64,000 bases of DNA, taken from the NCBI GenBank assembly GCA_002898255.1, contig BEIE01000004.1, forward strand, positions 1-64,000, in the 5' to 3' direction. Position 1 is the stretch's first letter; each line of letters opens with the position of its first letter. Positions 15,885 through 24,365 of this stretch are shown here, piece after piece. A program made the translations under genes and the position numbers. The notes under the pieces were generated by a model that did no database searches, had not been told where the DNA came from, and saw only the letters and a program-made list of their open reading frames with translations. Source of the stretch: a bacterium HR28. Lineage in GTDB: Bacteria > Chloroflexota > Chloroflexia > Thermomicrobiales > Thermomicrobiaceae.

Positions 15885-16466
15885 TCAATGCATGACCCAC
15901 GTGGTTCCATTCCAGCGCTTCACGGGGTGCCAGACCCACTGTGTGCCGTCCCACCGCTTCACCGGGTGTTTAACCCAGTTGGCTCCGTCCCAGCGCTTGA
16001 CGCCGCTCCCGCGGTTGTAGACGAGGTAGGCCCCGATCCTTCCCGCATGTGCAGAGCCGCCGGAGGCAGCGCTGACGCCACTCGTGGACGTCTTGTGATA
16101 GTGCGTTCCGCCGCTTCCGTAACTCCAGACCGCCTGTGCATTGGGATCTCGCCACCACCCGACGTAGTACTCCCATCCAGCCTGGGTAACCATCGGCTCG
16201 AAGCTGATCTCCGTCCACGCCTGTCCGCCGGTACTGTCGCTCCCCGTCGGGAAGGCAACGGAGACGGAGCGGAGAAGGTTTCCCTGGTAGTCCCAGACGC
16301 AGATCTTCCCGGTGATAGGTCCACCGCGGCCACCGACGTAGACCCCCGCCCCGGTAATGACGCCAGCCTCTGGCATGACGATCTTCTCGGACCAGACTTG
16401 GTTCTCGAAGTTGATCCCGGTCCACTCCCAGGAGGACCAGGGACCACTATAGCCAGCCTGCGGCAT
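15885..16466 (-). CDS. Probable fibre-associated or adhesin protein with triple KRWDG repeats
   Basis: A 193-residue protein between two fibre genes. The first 140 residues look beta-rich (GINFENQVWSEKIVMPEAGV; AGVYVGGRGGPITGKICVWD; AGWEYYVGWWRDPNAQAVWS). The C-terminus has three tandem units VKRWDGANWVKHP / VKRWDGTQWVWHP / VKRWNGTTWVMH, a short aromatic repeat often seen at the end of phage structural proteins. It starts at ATG 16466, 10 bp beyond the upstream fibre gene's stop. A receptor-binding or tail-tip role is inferred from position. Confidence 0.65.
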   Translation of the reverse strand: MPQAGYSGPWSSWEWTGINFENQVWSEKIVMPEAGVITGAGVYVGGRGGPITGKICVWDYQGNLLRSVSVAFPTGSDSTGGQAWTEISFEPMVTQAGWEYYVGWWRDPNAQAVWSYGSGGTHYHKTSTSGVSAASGGSAHAGRIGAYLVYNRGSGVKRWDGANWVKHPVKRWDGTQWVWHPVKRWNGTTWVMH

Positions 16467-16475
16467 CACTTCCCC

Positions 16476-18218
16476 CTATCCGAGAACGGTGCTGGTGTCG
16501 ATCCAGAGGTCACCGGGACGTGCATCCGTGGGAACAGTGCTCTGCACGTAGATCCTGCCGCCGGTATACCCACTGGCGCTCCGGTAGAGGACGATATCGT
16601 CACCGTTACCAGTGGCACCGATTCTCCCTAGGAGGCGCCCCCCACCTGGTGGAACCCAGATGCGAGCCATCTCGTTCCCCGAGGAATCCAGGAAGACGAT
16701 ATCCCCAGGGTCCGTCGCTGCACTGCTCCCGGCGCGGAGATACAAGTTCTTCCCCGAGCCGATAGTGAGGTCACCCGTCATGGTTCCACCGGCGACGTTG
16801 AGGTAGTCGGGATGCGAGTGTGTCGCCGATGCGAAGCTGCTCGCGTGGTACCCGTCCAAAAGGTCAGCGTTCAGTGAGGAGCAGACGGTCCCATTGGAGA
16901 CCGCAACCTGGTTGCCCGCATTCCCCGCATGGTAGCCATCGAGAAGGTCCGCATTGAGCCCGGATGCGTTGACCGCAATCGTGACCGTCTTGGTGCTGGT
17001 GTTCGCCGAGAGGCTGATATTGCTCCCGGCAGAGAGTTGCAGCGTATCGGTCTTCGCGCTGGCAGCGATGGTCGTTGCACCCACTGTCACATTGGAGAAG
17101 GCGTTCTGGTTGACCTCCGCGCCGGATTGGATTCCGTCCAGTTTGCTCTTGTCAGCAGCGCTCATGAAACCAGCGGCAGTCGTCGTCGCATTCGCGTGGA
17201 CGTGGCTTGCCGAAGCGAAAGCACTCGCGTGCTGTCCATCCAGGAGGTCAGCGTCGAGACCAGAGCCGGAGCCCTGGTTCAGTGTGATGGTGACGCGCTT
17301 GGCAGCGCTGTCGGGTGTCAGCGTGAGTTGCGTCGTCGAGCTGGCGAGGGTCAGGGTATCGTTTCCAGTCGTCGCTGCGACATCGGTGGTTCCGATTCTG
17401 ACCTTGCCGTAGTTGATGAGACCAGACGACGACGAGAGCGAGTCCAGCTTCTGTTTATCCAGTGCACTCATGAAGCCAGCACTGGATGTCGTCGCTACGG
17501 GGTGCGTATGGTCCGCTGTCGCTGCCCCGATAGCTTCTGGCGTGATGGGGTCAGGTCCCGTCGATGCATGGCGGCTGGCGTGGTTGGCGAGAGCGGACAA
17601 CGTGATGGGAACAGCGTCGGACCAGTTCGCAGTTCCCAGTATCTCCTTGAGGCGCTTGACGATCCAGGAAAGGACCTGGGTCAGGCTCCCGCTATTCGCG
17701 TAGGGAGTAGCGGTACCTTGATCCAGAGTACGGTTCCCGATCTTGGTATCGCTGACGGCGCCATCAGCGATCTTTGCAGTCACCACCGCTCCATCGGCGA
17801 TCTTACTGGCATTGACTGCGCCGTCGGCAATCTTGGCAGTCGTGACTGCAGCATCGGCGATCTTGACAGCAGTCACGCCACCATCGGCGATCTTGGGAGT
17901 GGTAACGGATCCGTCGGCGAGGGGTGAGGAGCCGCCTGGCCCGAAGAGCGACAGAACCTGGAAGCGCACACCGCTCTTGATCCAGCGGACCTGACTGGTC
18001 GCAGGGTCGAACAGTTCGATATCATAGCGACCCGTCGGAGAGGGGAGTGCCGCGGTATCCACCGGCAGCTCCCAGTAACCCGTGCCGGAAGCGCTGCTGG
18101 TCTCGACGAAACTTGCGCCCAAGCTCCCATCCGCGTTCACGGGATAAGCGCGCACCCGCACACCGCCCAATGGGCTTCCTTCTCGGAATGCATACCCGCT
18201 GAAGACCAGAACCGCCAT
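16476..18218 (-). CDS. Second repeat-rich tail fibre
   Basis: A 580-residue fibre. The N-terminal 100 residues are a beta-sandwich-like module ([40 protein letters not shown]). Next come about seven six-to-nine-residue repeats ([20 protein letters not shown]...), typical of trimeric fibre shafts. Then follow three GLDADLLDG-type motifs and blocks homologous to the 13617 fibre. A GGGAGGAGGG site sets the ATG at 18218. A 48-bp stretch (17230-17277) is identical to 14872-14919 in the other fibre. The C-terminus lacks the C1q-like head and ends in a short beta region, so the downstream 15885 protein may complete the tip. Confidence 0.83.
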   Translation of the reverse strand: MAVLVFSGYAFREGSPLGGVRVRAYPVNADGSLGASFVETSSASGTGYWELPVDTAALPSPTGRYDIELFDPATSQVRWIKSGVRFQVLSLFGPGGSSPLADGSVTTPKIADGGVTAVKIADAAVTTAKIADGAVNASKIADGAVVTAKIADGAVSDTKIGNRTLDQGTATPYANSGSLTQVLSWIVKRLKEILGTANWSDAVPITLSALANHASRHASTGPDPITPEAIGAATADHTHPVATTSSAGFMSALDKQKLDSLSSSSGLINYGKVRIGTTDVAATTGNDTLTLASSTTQLTLTPDSAAKRVTITLNQGSGSGLDADLLDGQHASAFASASHVHANATTTAAGFMSAADKSKLDGIQSGAEVNQNAFSNVTVGATTIAASAKTDTLQLSAGSNISLSANTSTKTVTIAVNASGLNADLLDGYHAGNAGNQVAVSNGTVCSSLNADLLDGYHASSFASATHSHPDYLNVAGGTMTGDLTIGSGKNLYLRAGSSAATDPGDIVFLDSSGNEMARIWVPPGGGRLLGRIGATGNGDDIVLYRSASGYTGGRIYVQSTVPTDARPGDLWIDTSTVLG

Positions 18219-18248
18219 CGTCCCTCCTCCCGCAAGCACGCGACGATT

Positions 18249-18275
18249 CACCGGTTCCTGAGGGAACCGTTGAGG
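18249..18275. repeat. End-palindrome family, internal copy
   Basis: TCACCGGTTCC-TGAG-GGAACCGTTGAGG, stem 18252-18258 with 18263-18269, in the 87-bp gap between the fibre gene and the nuclease-like gene. It is one of only three good copies away from the prophage ends. Confidence 0.8.
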
Positions 18276-18305
18276 CGACGGTGCCATCGACGTCAGCGGA
18301 TGGCA

Positions 18306-18848
18306 TCACACCGCTGCGCGTAACTTCGAATGGTCATGCCCGAGAACCGCTTCCTTGACGTAGTAGATGGGGTCGCGGAGCGCGTCATCCTCATCGATGA
18401 AGATGACCTGAATCCCGCGCTCCGCGAAGTAGAGGAGGCGGAAGAGGTCGCGCTCTTGCCTCTCCGACCCTAACGTGTAGTGCCAGTAAAGACCGCTGAC
18501 CTCGATAGCGATGCGCAAATCAGGTAAGAGAAAGTCGACCTGGGAGTCGAAGCCGCGTCCCACTCCCGGCAGCTGTGCGTGGACGAAGAAATCGTCTTCC
18601 GGGTGGTACCCCAGCTGGAGGAGAGCCCAAAAGACGGCCCACTCGGGCTTGGTCCCACCCGGATACTGCTCGAGCCACCAGAGAGGTGGCTCTCCCGCTG
18701 GTTCCTGAACACGGAATTGCTCGAGGCCACGCATCCCTCGCGGGATGATGGTCGCCTCGCTTCTCCCAAAGCCACGCGGCTCCCGAGGGAGACCAGGGAG
18801 GCGCGGGATCGTGCCGCGACGCGGGAGTTTCAAGCGGATCTTCGCCAT
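18306..18848 (-). CDS. DUF559/Vsr-like nuclease-fold protein
   Basis: A 180-residue protein. The central part (PEWAVFWALLQLGYHPEDDF; FDSQVDFLLPDLRIAIEVSG; RGIQVIFIDEDDAL) matches the layout of very-short-patch-repair/DUF559-type PD-(D/E)xK proteins: a helix, then D-x-x-x-P-D-x-x-x-x-x-E-V. The usual Lys after the core Glu is replaced (EVSG), so nuclease activity is doubtful. It lies among tail genes, 2 bp after the beta-propeller gene. It may be a freestanding homing-type nuclease relic or a structural adaptation of the fold. Confidence 0.6.
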   Translation of the reverse strand: MAKIRLKLPRRGTIPRLPGLPREPRGFGRSEATIIPRGMRGLEQFRVQEPAGEPPLWWLEQYPGGTKPEWAVFWALLQLGYHPEDDFFVHAQLPGVGRGFDSQVDFLLPDLRIAIEVSGLYWHYTLGSERQERDLFRLLYFAERGIQVIFIDEDDALRDPIYYVKEAVLGHDHSKLRAAV

Positions 18849-18850
18849 CT

Positions 18851-20680
18851 TCAGGACTCCAGCTCGATGAGAGAAACCGAGTACCGCCCCTCTCGTCGCG
18901 GTCCCTGGACTTCGCTGGCGACGAGTTCCGTGATGAAGACGCGCTTCTCGATGACTCCCCCCTCGTCGTGATACCGGAAGGTTCCAGCTACTCGCGACGT
19001 TGCCGCCTCCTCGAGACGCCGGATCAATTCATGCGCCGGTACTCCCACCGTTTCCCGACAATAGGGGTCGGTCAGCTGGAGGACCACCTCCCATCCCCAG
19101 AGGAGACGCGGTACACGGAGGTAGGTGAGGACACAACTCCGGAGCAGCGGCGCTACCGAGGGGTCAACTCCGCGACGCATCGCGATGAGGAGACGGGCAG
19201 CACGGAAGTGGTGACCCTCGGTGCCACCGATCCTGAAGCGCTGCTTCCCAGTAGCGGTAACGCTCCCCACGTACTCCCACTGCTCGCGATAATCCCAGCC
19301 CACGTAGACGGAGACCTCGCAACCATCGGGTACCACTGCGTCCACATCGATCCCGAGGGCGAGCTTGTCCAGCTCCGACCACCCCATATCCCACCAGGCC
19401 GTGATGAGCGCTCCTTCGGGTGCGTACCGCTGCGTCGGATTCTGCAAAGGATTGTGAAGACCGACGGGAAGGTCGACGGACCAGACACCCAACGAGTCGC
19501 TGCCCCAGAGGCGATAGGTTCCGTTCCCCGAGAGCGCTGCGACGTCACCCATCTCGGAGACCCCGCTCCGCTGCGTCAAGAGGTGGAAGGCGATACCTGG
19601 GCTCATGAGGATGGCACCCGTCACGGAGACCCCTGGGAAGAGAGCCGTCTCTATCGGCAGCCCCGTATCGATATGGGATGTGCTGCCGCCGCTCTGCTGC
19701 GCTACCGCGATGACAGCGAACCAGAGGCCATGTCCAGCGACGACCTGCTGCACCCGTCCCGAGAGGTGAGCAGGGAGGCCGTCATCCTTGTCCGGTCCCA
19801 CAACGGTCACGGCATTCGTGTTGTACTTGTAGATGGACAATCCAACCGGAACATACAACTCGCCGCGCCAGACTGCTGCCCTCCCGACCTGATCCGTCTC
19901 GGGATACTGGAGACCAGTGGGATAGAAGCGCTGTGCGGCGAAGTCATACGCATAGAGACCATCCCTCGCTACCGCATGCAGCACGATATCGCCAGCAGCA
20001 TCGAAGTAGGGGATGAGCTGCCGCGTGTACCCCGGCGGAGCCGGGAACTTCCCCGCCATCTGCCAGGAGGATCCATCCGTCGGATCGATGGTCCACAGCA
20101 TCCGATTCTGCATGTCGATCCGGAAGAGCTTGTCGTCCCAGACACCGAGAGCGAAGCCACCGGCACCAGGTACGTGGGTCCAGCTATCGAGGTCCGCATC
20201 GTATACCGAGGTACCAGTCGTGGTCAGGACCACAATCCTGCCGTCGTAGATGGCGACGTCACTGAACGCACCCAAAACGGAGCCCAGATCGCTCCAGGAT
20301 TGCGTCTCCTCCTCCCAACGGTACAGCGTCTCCGCTGCGAGAGCATAGATCCGGTCCGCGAAGCTGAGGAACCGTTGCACCACTGGGATCGTGCCGCGGC
20401 TCTCGACCAGCGGCGGGAGCGTCAGATACCGGTAGCGACCATCCAAGCTGCCGAACCAGTACCGATCCAGGTGTCGCGTCGGTTCCGCGAAGAGCACCCC
20501 GAGGCCACCGGTAAAGTCGCTGGAGACCCATTCCGATTCCACGACGTGGTCGCTGCGGCGATAGTCTCCCGTCACCACCTTCTGCGGGAACGGCGTGATG
20601 GCCCGGCGAACCAGGGGGCGCTGTGCGAGTGGGTAGTTGACGCCATAGAGGGAGATCACACCCTCGCGGGTCCGCTCCAT
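18851..20680 (-). CDS. Beta-propeller virion protein (tail hub or nozzle candidate)
   Basis: A 609-residue protein with kelch/WD-like strand repeats (FLSFADRIYALAAETLYRWE; VAIYDGRIVVLTTTGTSVYD; GGFALGVWDDKLFRIDMQNR; AAVWRGELYVPVGLSIYKYN). The C-terminus has the YSVSLIELES ending seen in phage tail or hub proteins. Short-tailed phages use a large beta-propeller protein as the tail nozzle, and the position between capsid genes and fibres fits that. This is an architectural inference; residue-level similarity to a known nozzle was not seen. Confidence 0.62.
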   Translation of the reverse strand: MERTREGVISLYGVNYPLAQRPLVRRAITPFPQKVVTGDYRRSDHVVESEWVSSDFTGGLGVLFAEPTRHLDRYWFGSLDGRYRYLTLPPLVESRGTIPVVQRFLSFADRIYALAAETLYRWEEETQSWSDLGSVLGAFSDVAIYDGRIVVLTTTGTSVYDADLDSWTHVPGAGGFALGVWDDKLFRIDMQNRMLWTIDPTDGSSWQMAGKFPAPPGYTRQLIPYFDAAGDIVLHAVARDGLYAYDFAAQRFYPTGLQYPETDQVGRAAVWRGELYVPVGLSIYKYNTNAVTVVGPDKDDGLPAHLSGRVQQVVAGHGLWFAVIAVAQQSGGSTSHIDTGLPIETALFPGVSVTGAILMSPGIAFHLLTQRSGVSEMGDVAALSGNGTYRLWGSDSLGVWSVDLPVGLHNPLQNPTQRYAPEGALITAWWDMGWSELDKLALGIDVDAVVPDGCEVSVYVGWDYREQWEYVGSVTATGKQRFRIGGTEGHHFRAARLLIAMRRGVDPSVAPLLRSCVLTYLRVPRLLWGWEVVLQLTDPYCRETVGVPAHELIRRLEEAATSRVAGTFRYHDEGGVIEKRVFITELVASEVQGPRREGRYSVSLIELES

Positions 20681-20698
20681 CTCTCCCTCCTCCCTCGT

Positions 20699-21730
20699 TT
20701 ACGGCAGAACCGCGACGGCACCGTGGGGCACCCTGCCCACCAGGCGGTGGAGCGATCCATCCGCTACCTGGAGTGCGACCATCAGGCGACGCAAGTGCTC
20801 CTCGACGTCGATGCCAGGACCGCGGCTCCGGGCTGCATGCAAGAAGACCGAAGCAAGGCTCACCAGCGAGAGCGGCTCGACGGGAAGGTGCGAGTGCGGC
20901 TGCACAGGTGGAGTCAGTGGGCCGAAGCCTCGCAGGAGAACCTCGGTCAGTGCAGAGGGAACGAGCAGCTTCCGTCCCGGAGCAGGAGACCACGCATCGT
21001 CGGGAACGAGGCCACCCTCGGTATGCACCTCGTAGATATGCGTGAAGCCAGCTGGAATGGCAGCGAGCCCGTTCTCGGAACCGGGACTGGTGGTCACCGG
21101 TATCCCAGGAGCATCCAGGCGAACACGCGCCAGATTGGCGTACTCGATGACGGCAGACCGGATGGCACGCAGGACCTCGGAGGGGGAAAGTCCCAGCAAG
21201 AGGTACCGCGTTCCCGGTACAACCGGAGCCGGAAAGGGGGAGACCAGGGTAAGCTCTCCCCCACTCGAAGACGCAACGACGCGGCTCACCAAACCATTGG
21301 CGACATCGTCATCAGGGTGGATGACGACGCTCTGTTGCACCCAGGTATCGGTCCCCCCAGGAAGCGTCGCATCGACGAGAACGGTTCCATCGGGGGACAC
21401 CTCGCTGATCTCTCCCTCGATGACCGGAGCATGTTGCGACGCGACCTGGGCGAGGAGGTCATAGAGGGAGAGCATTGGAACCGGACTCGGGTTGCCGACG
21501 AAGGTGGGGATGATCCGTTGCACGCTTCCCCGCGTGAACGTCACCTCCCAGATCCCGGGAACCGTCACGCGACTCGCGGGAATCGTTACCGCAAAACGGT
21601 TCCCTCCGAGGGGTACCGCCGACAGACCCGATACCACCTCCCCGAGGGAGTCCTTCGCCGTCACCGTGACGCTACCGGAACCCGGAAGGTCGGCGACCAC
21701 GGTGAGGTCGCTCCCGATGAATCCCTCCAT
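20699..21730 (-). CDS. Virion protein of unknown function (connector/tail candidate)
   Basis: A 343-residue protein. The N-terminal 80 residues are beta-sandwich-like (GSGSVTVTAKDSLGEVVSGL; GNRFAVTIPASRVTVPGIWE). The centre has a segment LSPSEVLRAIRSAVIEYANL with a head-completion or adaptor look, and the C-terminal part is helical. It precedes the beta-propeller gene and follows a small gene downstream of the capsid, where adaptor or tail-tube-equivalent proteins of short-tailed phages are encoded. No specific family is recognised. Confidence 0.55.
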   Translation of the reverse strand: MEGFIGSDLTVVADLPGSGSVTVTAKDSLGEVVSGLSAVPLGGNRFAVTIPASRVTVPGIWEVTFTRGSVQRIIPTFVGNPSPVPMLSLYDLLAQVASQHAPVIEGEISEVSPDGTVLVDATLPGGTDTWVQQSVVIHPDDDVANGLVSRVVASSSGGELTLVSPFPAPVVPGTRYLLLGLSPSEVLRAIRSAVIEYANLARVRLDAPGIPVTTSPGSENGLAAIPAGFTHIYEVHTEGGLVPDDAWSPAPGRKLLVPSALTEVLLRGFGPLTPPVQPHSHLPVEPLSLVSLASVFLHAARSRGPGIDVEEHLRRLMVALQVADGSLHRLVGRVPHGAVAVLP

Positions 21731-21746
21731 GACCCCTTCTCCTCCG

Positions 21747-22241
21747 CTAGCTTGCCTTCTTCCCCTTCTCCTGGTGCACGTGCTCGGGATCCTCCTCCTC
21801 CACGACGTGGGTCAGGTAGTCGTCGAGGAAGGTGATCTTGCTCTCGTCGTAGAGAGCGCGGATCTCAGGCTTGAGCGTCGTCCACTGGAGACGCGTGAAG
21901 CCAGTGGCCTGGTCCCGTCCACGGTACAGACCACGCTCCCCGAAGGCCAGGAGCAGATCGATAGCCACGCGCCTCGGAACGCGCCGCCCCTCGGGGCCGA
22001 AGGTCCATTCGCGCCCCTGGTAGCGAATGACCAGTGGCTTCCCCGATGCGGGTGCGATGCGGACACGTCCATCGCCCAGGTGATCCGCATCGAGCCAGGC
22101 GCGCAAGAGTTGGGTTCGCTCCGGTTCCTCCGTGTGGAAAAGGATGTCATCGAGCTTGCGGTCACCGAGCACACCCGTATCGGGGACACTGACGCCCCGC
22201 GAGATGAGGACTGGTTCTTCCTGCCGGATCCTGACACTCAT
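21747..22241 (-). CDS. Hypothetical late protein downstream of the capsid gene
   Basis: A 164-residue charged protein starting at ATG 22241, which overlaps the stop of the zinc-ribbon gene by 4 bp and follows GGGAGG. The sequence includes a beta-rich middle (PLVIRYQGREWTFGPEGRRV) and an acidic tail (HVVEEEDPEHVHQEKGKKAS). The location suggests a head-completion or assembly factor; no motif confirms it. Confidence 0.65.
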   Translation of the reverse strand: MSVRIRQEEPVLISRGVSVPDTGVLGDRKLDDILFHTEEPERTQLLRAWLDADHLGDGRVRIAPASGKPLVIRYQGREWTFGPEGRRVPRRVAIDLLLAFGERGLYRGRDQATGFTRLQWTTLKPEIRALYDESKITFLDDYLTHVVEEEDPEHVHQEKGKKAS

Positions 22242-22540
22242 GTTGCCTCCCTTGCCAATACACACAGATCGCGCAACTCGCCCTCGGTGACTGCTTCTCC
22301 ATCCCGTGCCGGTGCTATCTGACACGGGAGGTACTGCGGGTCTTCATGAATCCCCTCCCAGTACGCTGGATCGTTGGGCGAGGCAGAGTAATTGAGAGGA
22401 CGCATCACGATGACCGGACTCGTGAAGACCCGCACCGCCCTCTTCCCACAAGGGCAAAGACGTTCCGCGGTGACCTCCGACATCGACATCCTCACCAGGT
22501 AGCGATGACCACCAGCGCACCGGAAGACATACTGCGGCAT
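22238..22540 (-). CDS. FmdB-like zinc-ribbon protein
   Basis: A 100-residue protein whose first 40 residues (MPQYVFRCAGGHRYLVRMSM ... RLCPCGKRAVRVF) match the FmdB-type putative regulatory zinc ribbon: a first Cys/His pair, then C-x-C. Such small ribbons commonly occur beside capsid genes in phages of Actinobacteria and Chloroflexota. The role there is unknown. It overlaps the next gene's start (ATGA). Confidence 0.72.
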   Translation of the reverse strand: MPQYVFRCAGGHRYLVRMSMSEVTAERLCPCGKRAVRVFTSPVIVMRPLNYSASPNDPAYWEGIHEDPQYLPCQIAPARDGEAVTEGELRDLCVLAREAT

Positions 22541-22568
22541 CGTTCACCCCCGTATCCCGGAGAAGATG

Positions 22569-22606
22569 GGGCCCGGGGTGAGCGAGAGCGCGCTCACCCC
22601 AGGCCC
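22569..22606 (-). terminator. Hairpin downstream of the capsid gene
   Basis: A 10-bp stem GGGGTGAGCG/CGCTCACCCC (22575-22584 with 22591-22600), extended by GGGCC/GGCCC after one mismatch, lies 7 bp beyond the capsid stop. It probably acts as a partial terminator or 3' RNA stabiliser that favours capsid over downstream expression. Confidence 0.65.
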
Positions 22607-22612
22607 TCAGGA

Positions 22613-23575
22613 TTATGTGGTCTCGAGGTCGCGGATGACCCCCTGCCGCCCAGGGTGGCGACAAATGAGGTTGGCGTAGGTCTTGATCACATACTCCTCG
22701 CGGTCCGTGTTGACCGGGACCTGCTCTGTCTCGAAGGGCAGGAGCACCTCGTAGCTCCAGTCACGCTTGTCGACCCAGAACATCGCACCGGGTGCCATCC
22801 GTGGGATCACCATGACTGGGATCGAGTCGTACTCCAGCGCCTCGAAGCCACCGTCGGCCTTCGTCACGTTGACCCAGCGACGGCGGTCTTCCAGGAGGTT
22901 CCCGTACTGGTCGAAGTGGACGCGAGAGGTAAGGATATAACTGATCTCCGCCTCGCGCTCCGGCTTCTCCAGCTCGGCTCGCATCTGCTGGAAGAGGCCC
23001 ATCGTCAGTGCACGCGGCGTCCCGCCGTTGTCGAGGACGACGCTCCGCCACCACGTCGCCGTCGTCCTATCGATAGTGGCGTAGACACCATCGGCTCTGA
23101 CGATGTCGCCAAGGCAGTCCATCTCGGCACGTGCATACTCGTCGGACACCGTGTTGGGATTGATCCCGAGGAGATGTCCGTCGATCTTGTACAGAAGGTC
23201 GATGGATGCCCGGCGAGCCTCTTCAGCGAGGACGCGAACCAACGCTGCCTCATCCGACTTCGTGGCAGCGATAGCCAGACCAGAGGCACCGTAGGTGATC
23301 CGCGCCATCTTGTAGGGTTTGCGGGCACGTTCATATGCCTGCTTCCCCGCGTCTCCGATGGGATCGTCTTCCTTGTAGAAGACCGCACTGTTGTTGCGGT
23401 CATAGTGGACGATCCACTGCGCCTCGTGACCAGTCCCGCTCTTGGTGCCGAAGAGCTTGACCAAGGTCACTTTCTCGCCGAGAGCGCGGACAAACGGCTT
23501 CTCGAAGTGTTCGCGGAAGATCTTGGCCAGATCCGTGAGTGCACCTGCCGAGGTGTAAACTCGCGGCGACGCCAT
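22613..23575 (-). CDS. Major capsid protein
   Basis: A 320-residue protein in the canonical place after a scaffold gene. Composition and layout fit an HK97-fold capsid subunit: an N-terminal helical part (LTDLAKIFREHFEKPFVRAL), a central segment with ARRASIDLLYKIDGHLLGIN, and C-terminal strands (SIPVMVIPRMAPGAMFWVDK; YEVLLPFETEQVPVNTDREE). It is followed by an expression-tuning hairpin. No prohead protease is recognised; scaffold removal might use another route. The call rests mainly on gene order and general fold features. Confidence 0.75.
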   Translation of the reverse strand: MASPRVYTSAGALTDLAKIFREHFEKPFVRALGEKVTLVKLFGTKSGTGHEAQWIVHYDRNNSAVFYKEDDPIGDAGKQAYERARKPYKMARITYGASGLAIAATKSDEAALVRVLAEEARRASIDLLYKIDGHLLGINPNTVSDEYARAEMDCLGDIVRADGVYATIDRTTATWWRSVVLDNGGTPRALTMGLFQQMRAELEKPEREAEISYILTSRVHFDQYGNLLEDRRRWVNVTKADGGFEALEYDSIPVMVIPRMAPGAMFWVDKRDWSYEVLLPFETEQVPVNTDREEYVIKTYANLICRHPGRQGVIRDLETT

Positions 23576-23607
23576 CTTCCCGTCCCTCCATCACACTGAA
23601 CGCTGGT

Positions 23608-24291
23608 TCAGCGTCCTTGGAGCGCCCTCACGATGGCTTCGACAGCCTCATCGAAGGTTTCTGGCTCGCGTGGACCGGCGCCACCAGAGACCCCCTCGAA
23701 ACGATCCGCCTGCGTCTCGCGGCGCTGCCTCTTGGCAGCCTGCCGACGGATCTGCGCCAGCTCACGCGCTACCATCTCCATCGCGTAGGGATCGTTGATC
23801 TGGTAAAGGCGCTCCGCAGGAACGCCGTACCGCTGCGATAACGTCATGACAACCAAGTGTTTGGCGAGTTCCTGGAGCTGCTGCTCCGTATACGACAGCT
23901 GTGCAGCTTTTTGCTGCATCAGCATGTCTGCATAGAGCTGTTGCGCGACCTGTGGACGCTCCTCCTCGGGAACCTGCTCCAGTTGCTGCTGGAGCAGGAT
24001 CTGCTGGAGTTGCGCCTCGAGGCGCGCTCTCTCGAGTTCCAGGGCCCTCCGCGCCTCCACCTCCTTCTGGATACGCGCCTGGAGGCCCTTGAACCGTCGT
24101 TCCCACTCCTCAGCACGCTTCCGGTACGCCTCGGGATCAGCAGCCTCCTCCTCTCCCTCCGGAGCTGCCGCTTCCTCCGGCGTATCGGGAGCAACCGTTC
24201 CAGCGAGATTCCCCTCCCCGCGGTGAAGCTCCTCGGCGCTTTCCTCGGGTGAGAGGTCTCCGGTGACGGTGGGGAACGTGAACTCTTCCAT
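23608..24291 (-). CDS. Scaffolding protein
   Basis: A 227-residue protein of typical scaffold make-up: an acidic, Ala/Glu-rich N-terminal third (GEGNLAGTVAPDTPEEAAAP), a long coiled coil (about 60-150; QLQQILLQQQLEQVPEEERP) and a basic C-terminal region (RRQAAKRQRRETQADRFEGV) that could contact the capsid protein. It sits immediately before the capsid gene in transcription order. ATG 24291 follows GAGGAGGG. Confidence 0.82.
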   Translation of the reverse strand: MEEFTFPTVTGDLSPEESAEELHRGEGNLAGTVAPDTPEEAAAPEGEEEAADPEAYRKRAEEWERRFKGLQARIQKEVEARRALELERARLEAQLQQILLQQQLEQVPEEERPQVAQQLYADMLMQQKAAQLSYTEQQLQELAKHLVVMTLSQRYGVPAERLYQINDPYAMEMVARELAQIRRQAAKRQRRETQADRFEGVSGGAGPREPETFDEAVEAIVRALQGR

Positions 24292-24365
24292 CGTCGTCCC
24301 TCCTCGTGTCTTCTCCGGCGGTGAGCGGGAGGGGGCGCTCCCCCTCCCCCTTCCACCGTCTCTCG

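Noticed and set aside
18968-21835. A 955-codon open frame on the plus strand
   Set aside because: It runs antisense to the beta-propeller gene, the 20699 gene and the start of the next. It is Arg/His/Glu-biased, has no domain and no ribosome-binding site, as expected of an antisense shadow in GC-rich DNA.
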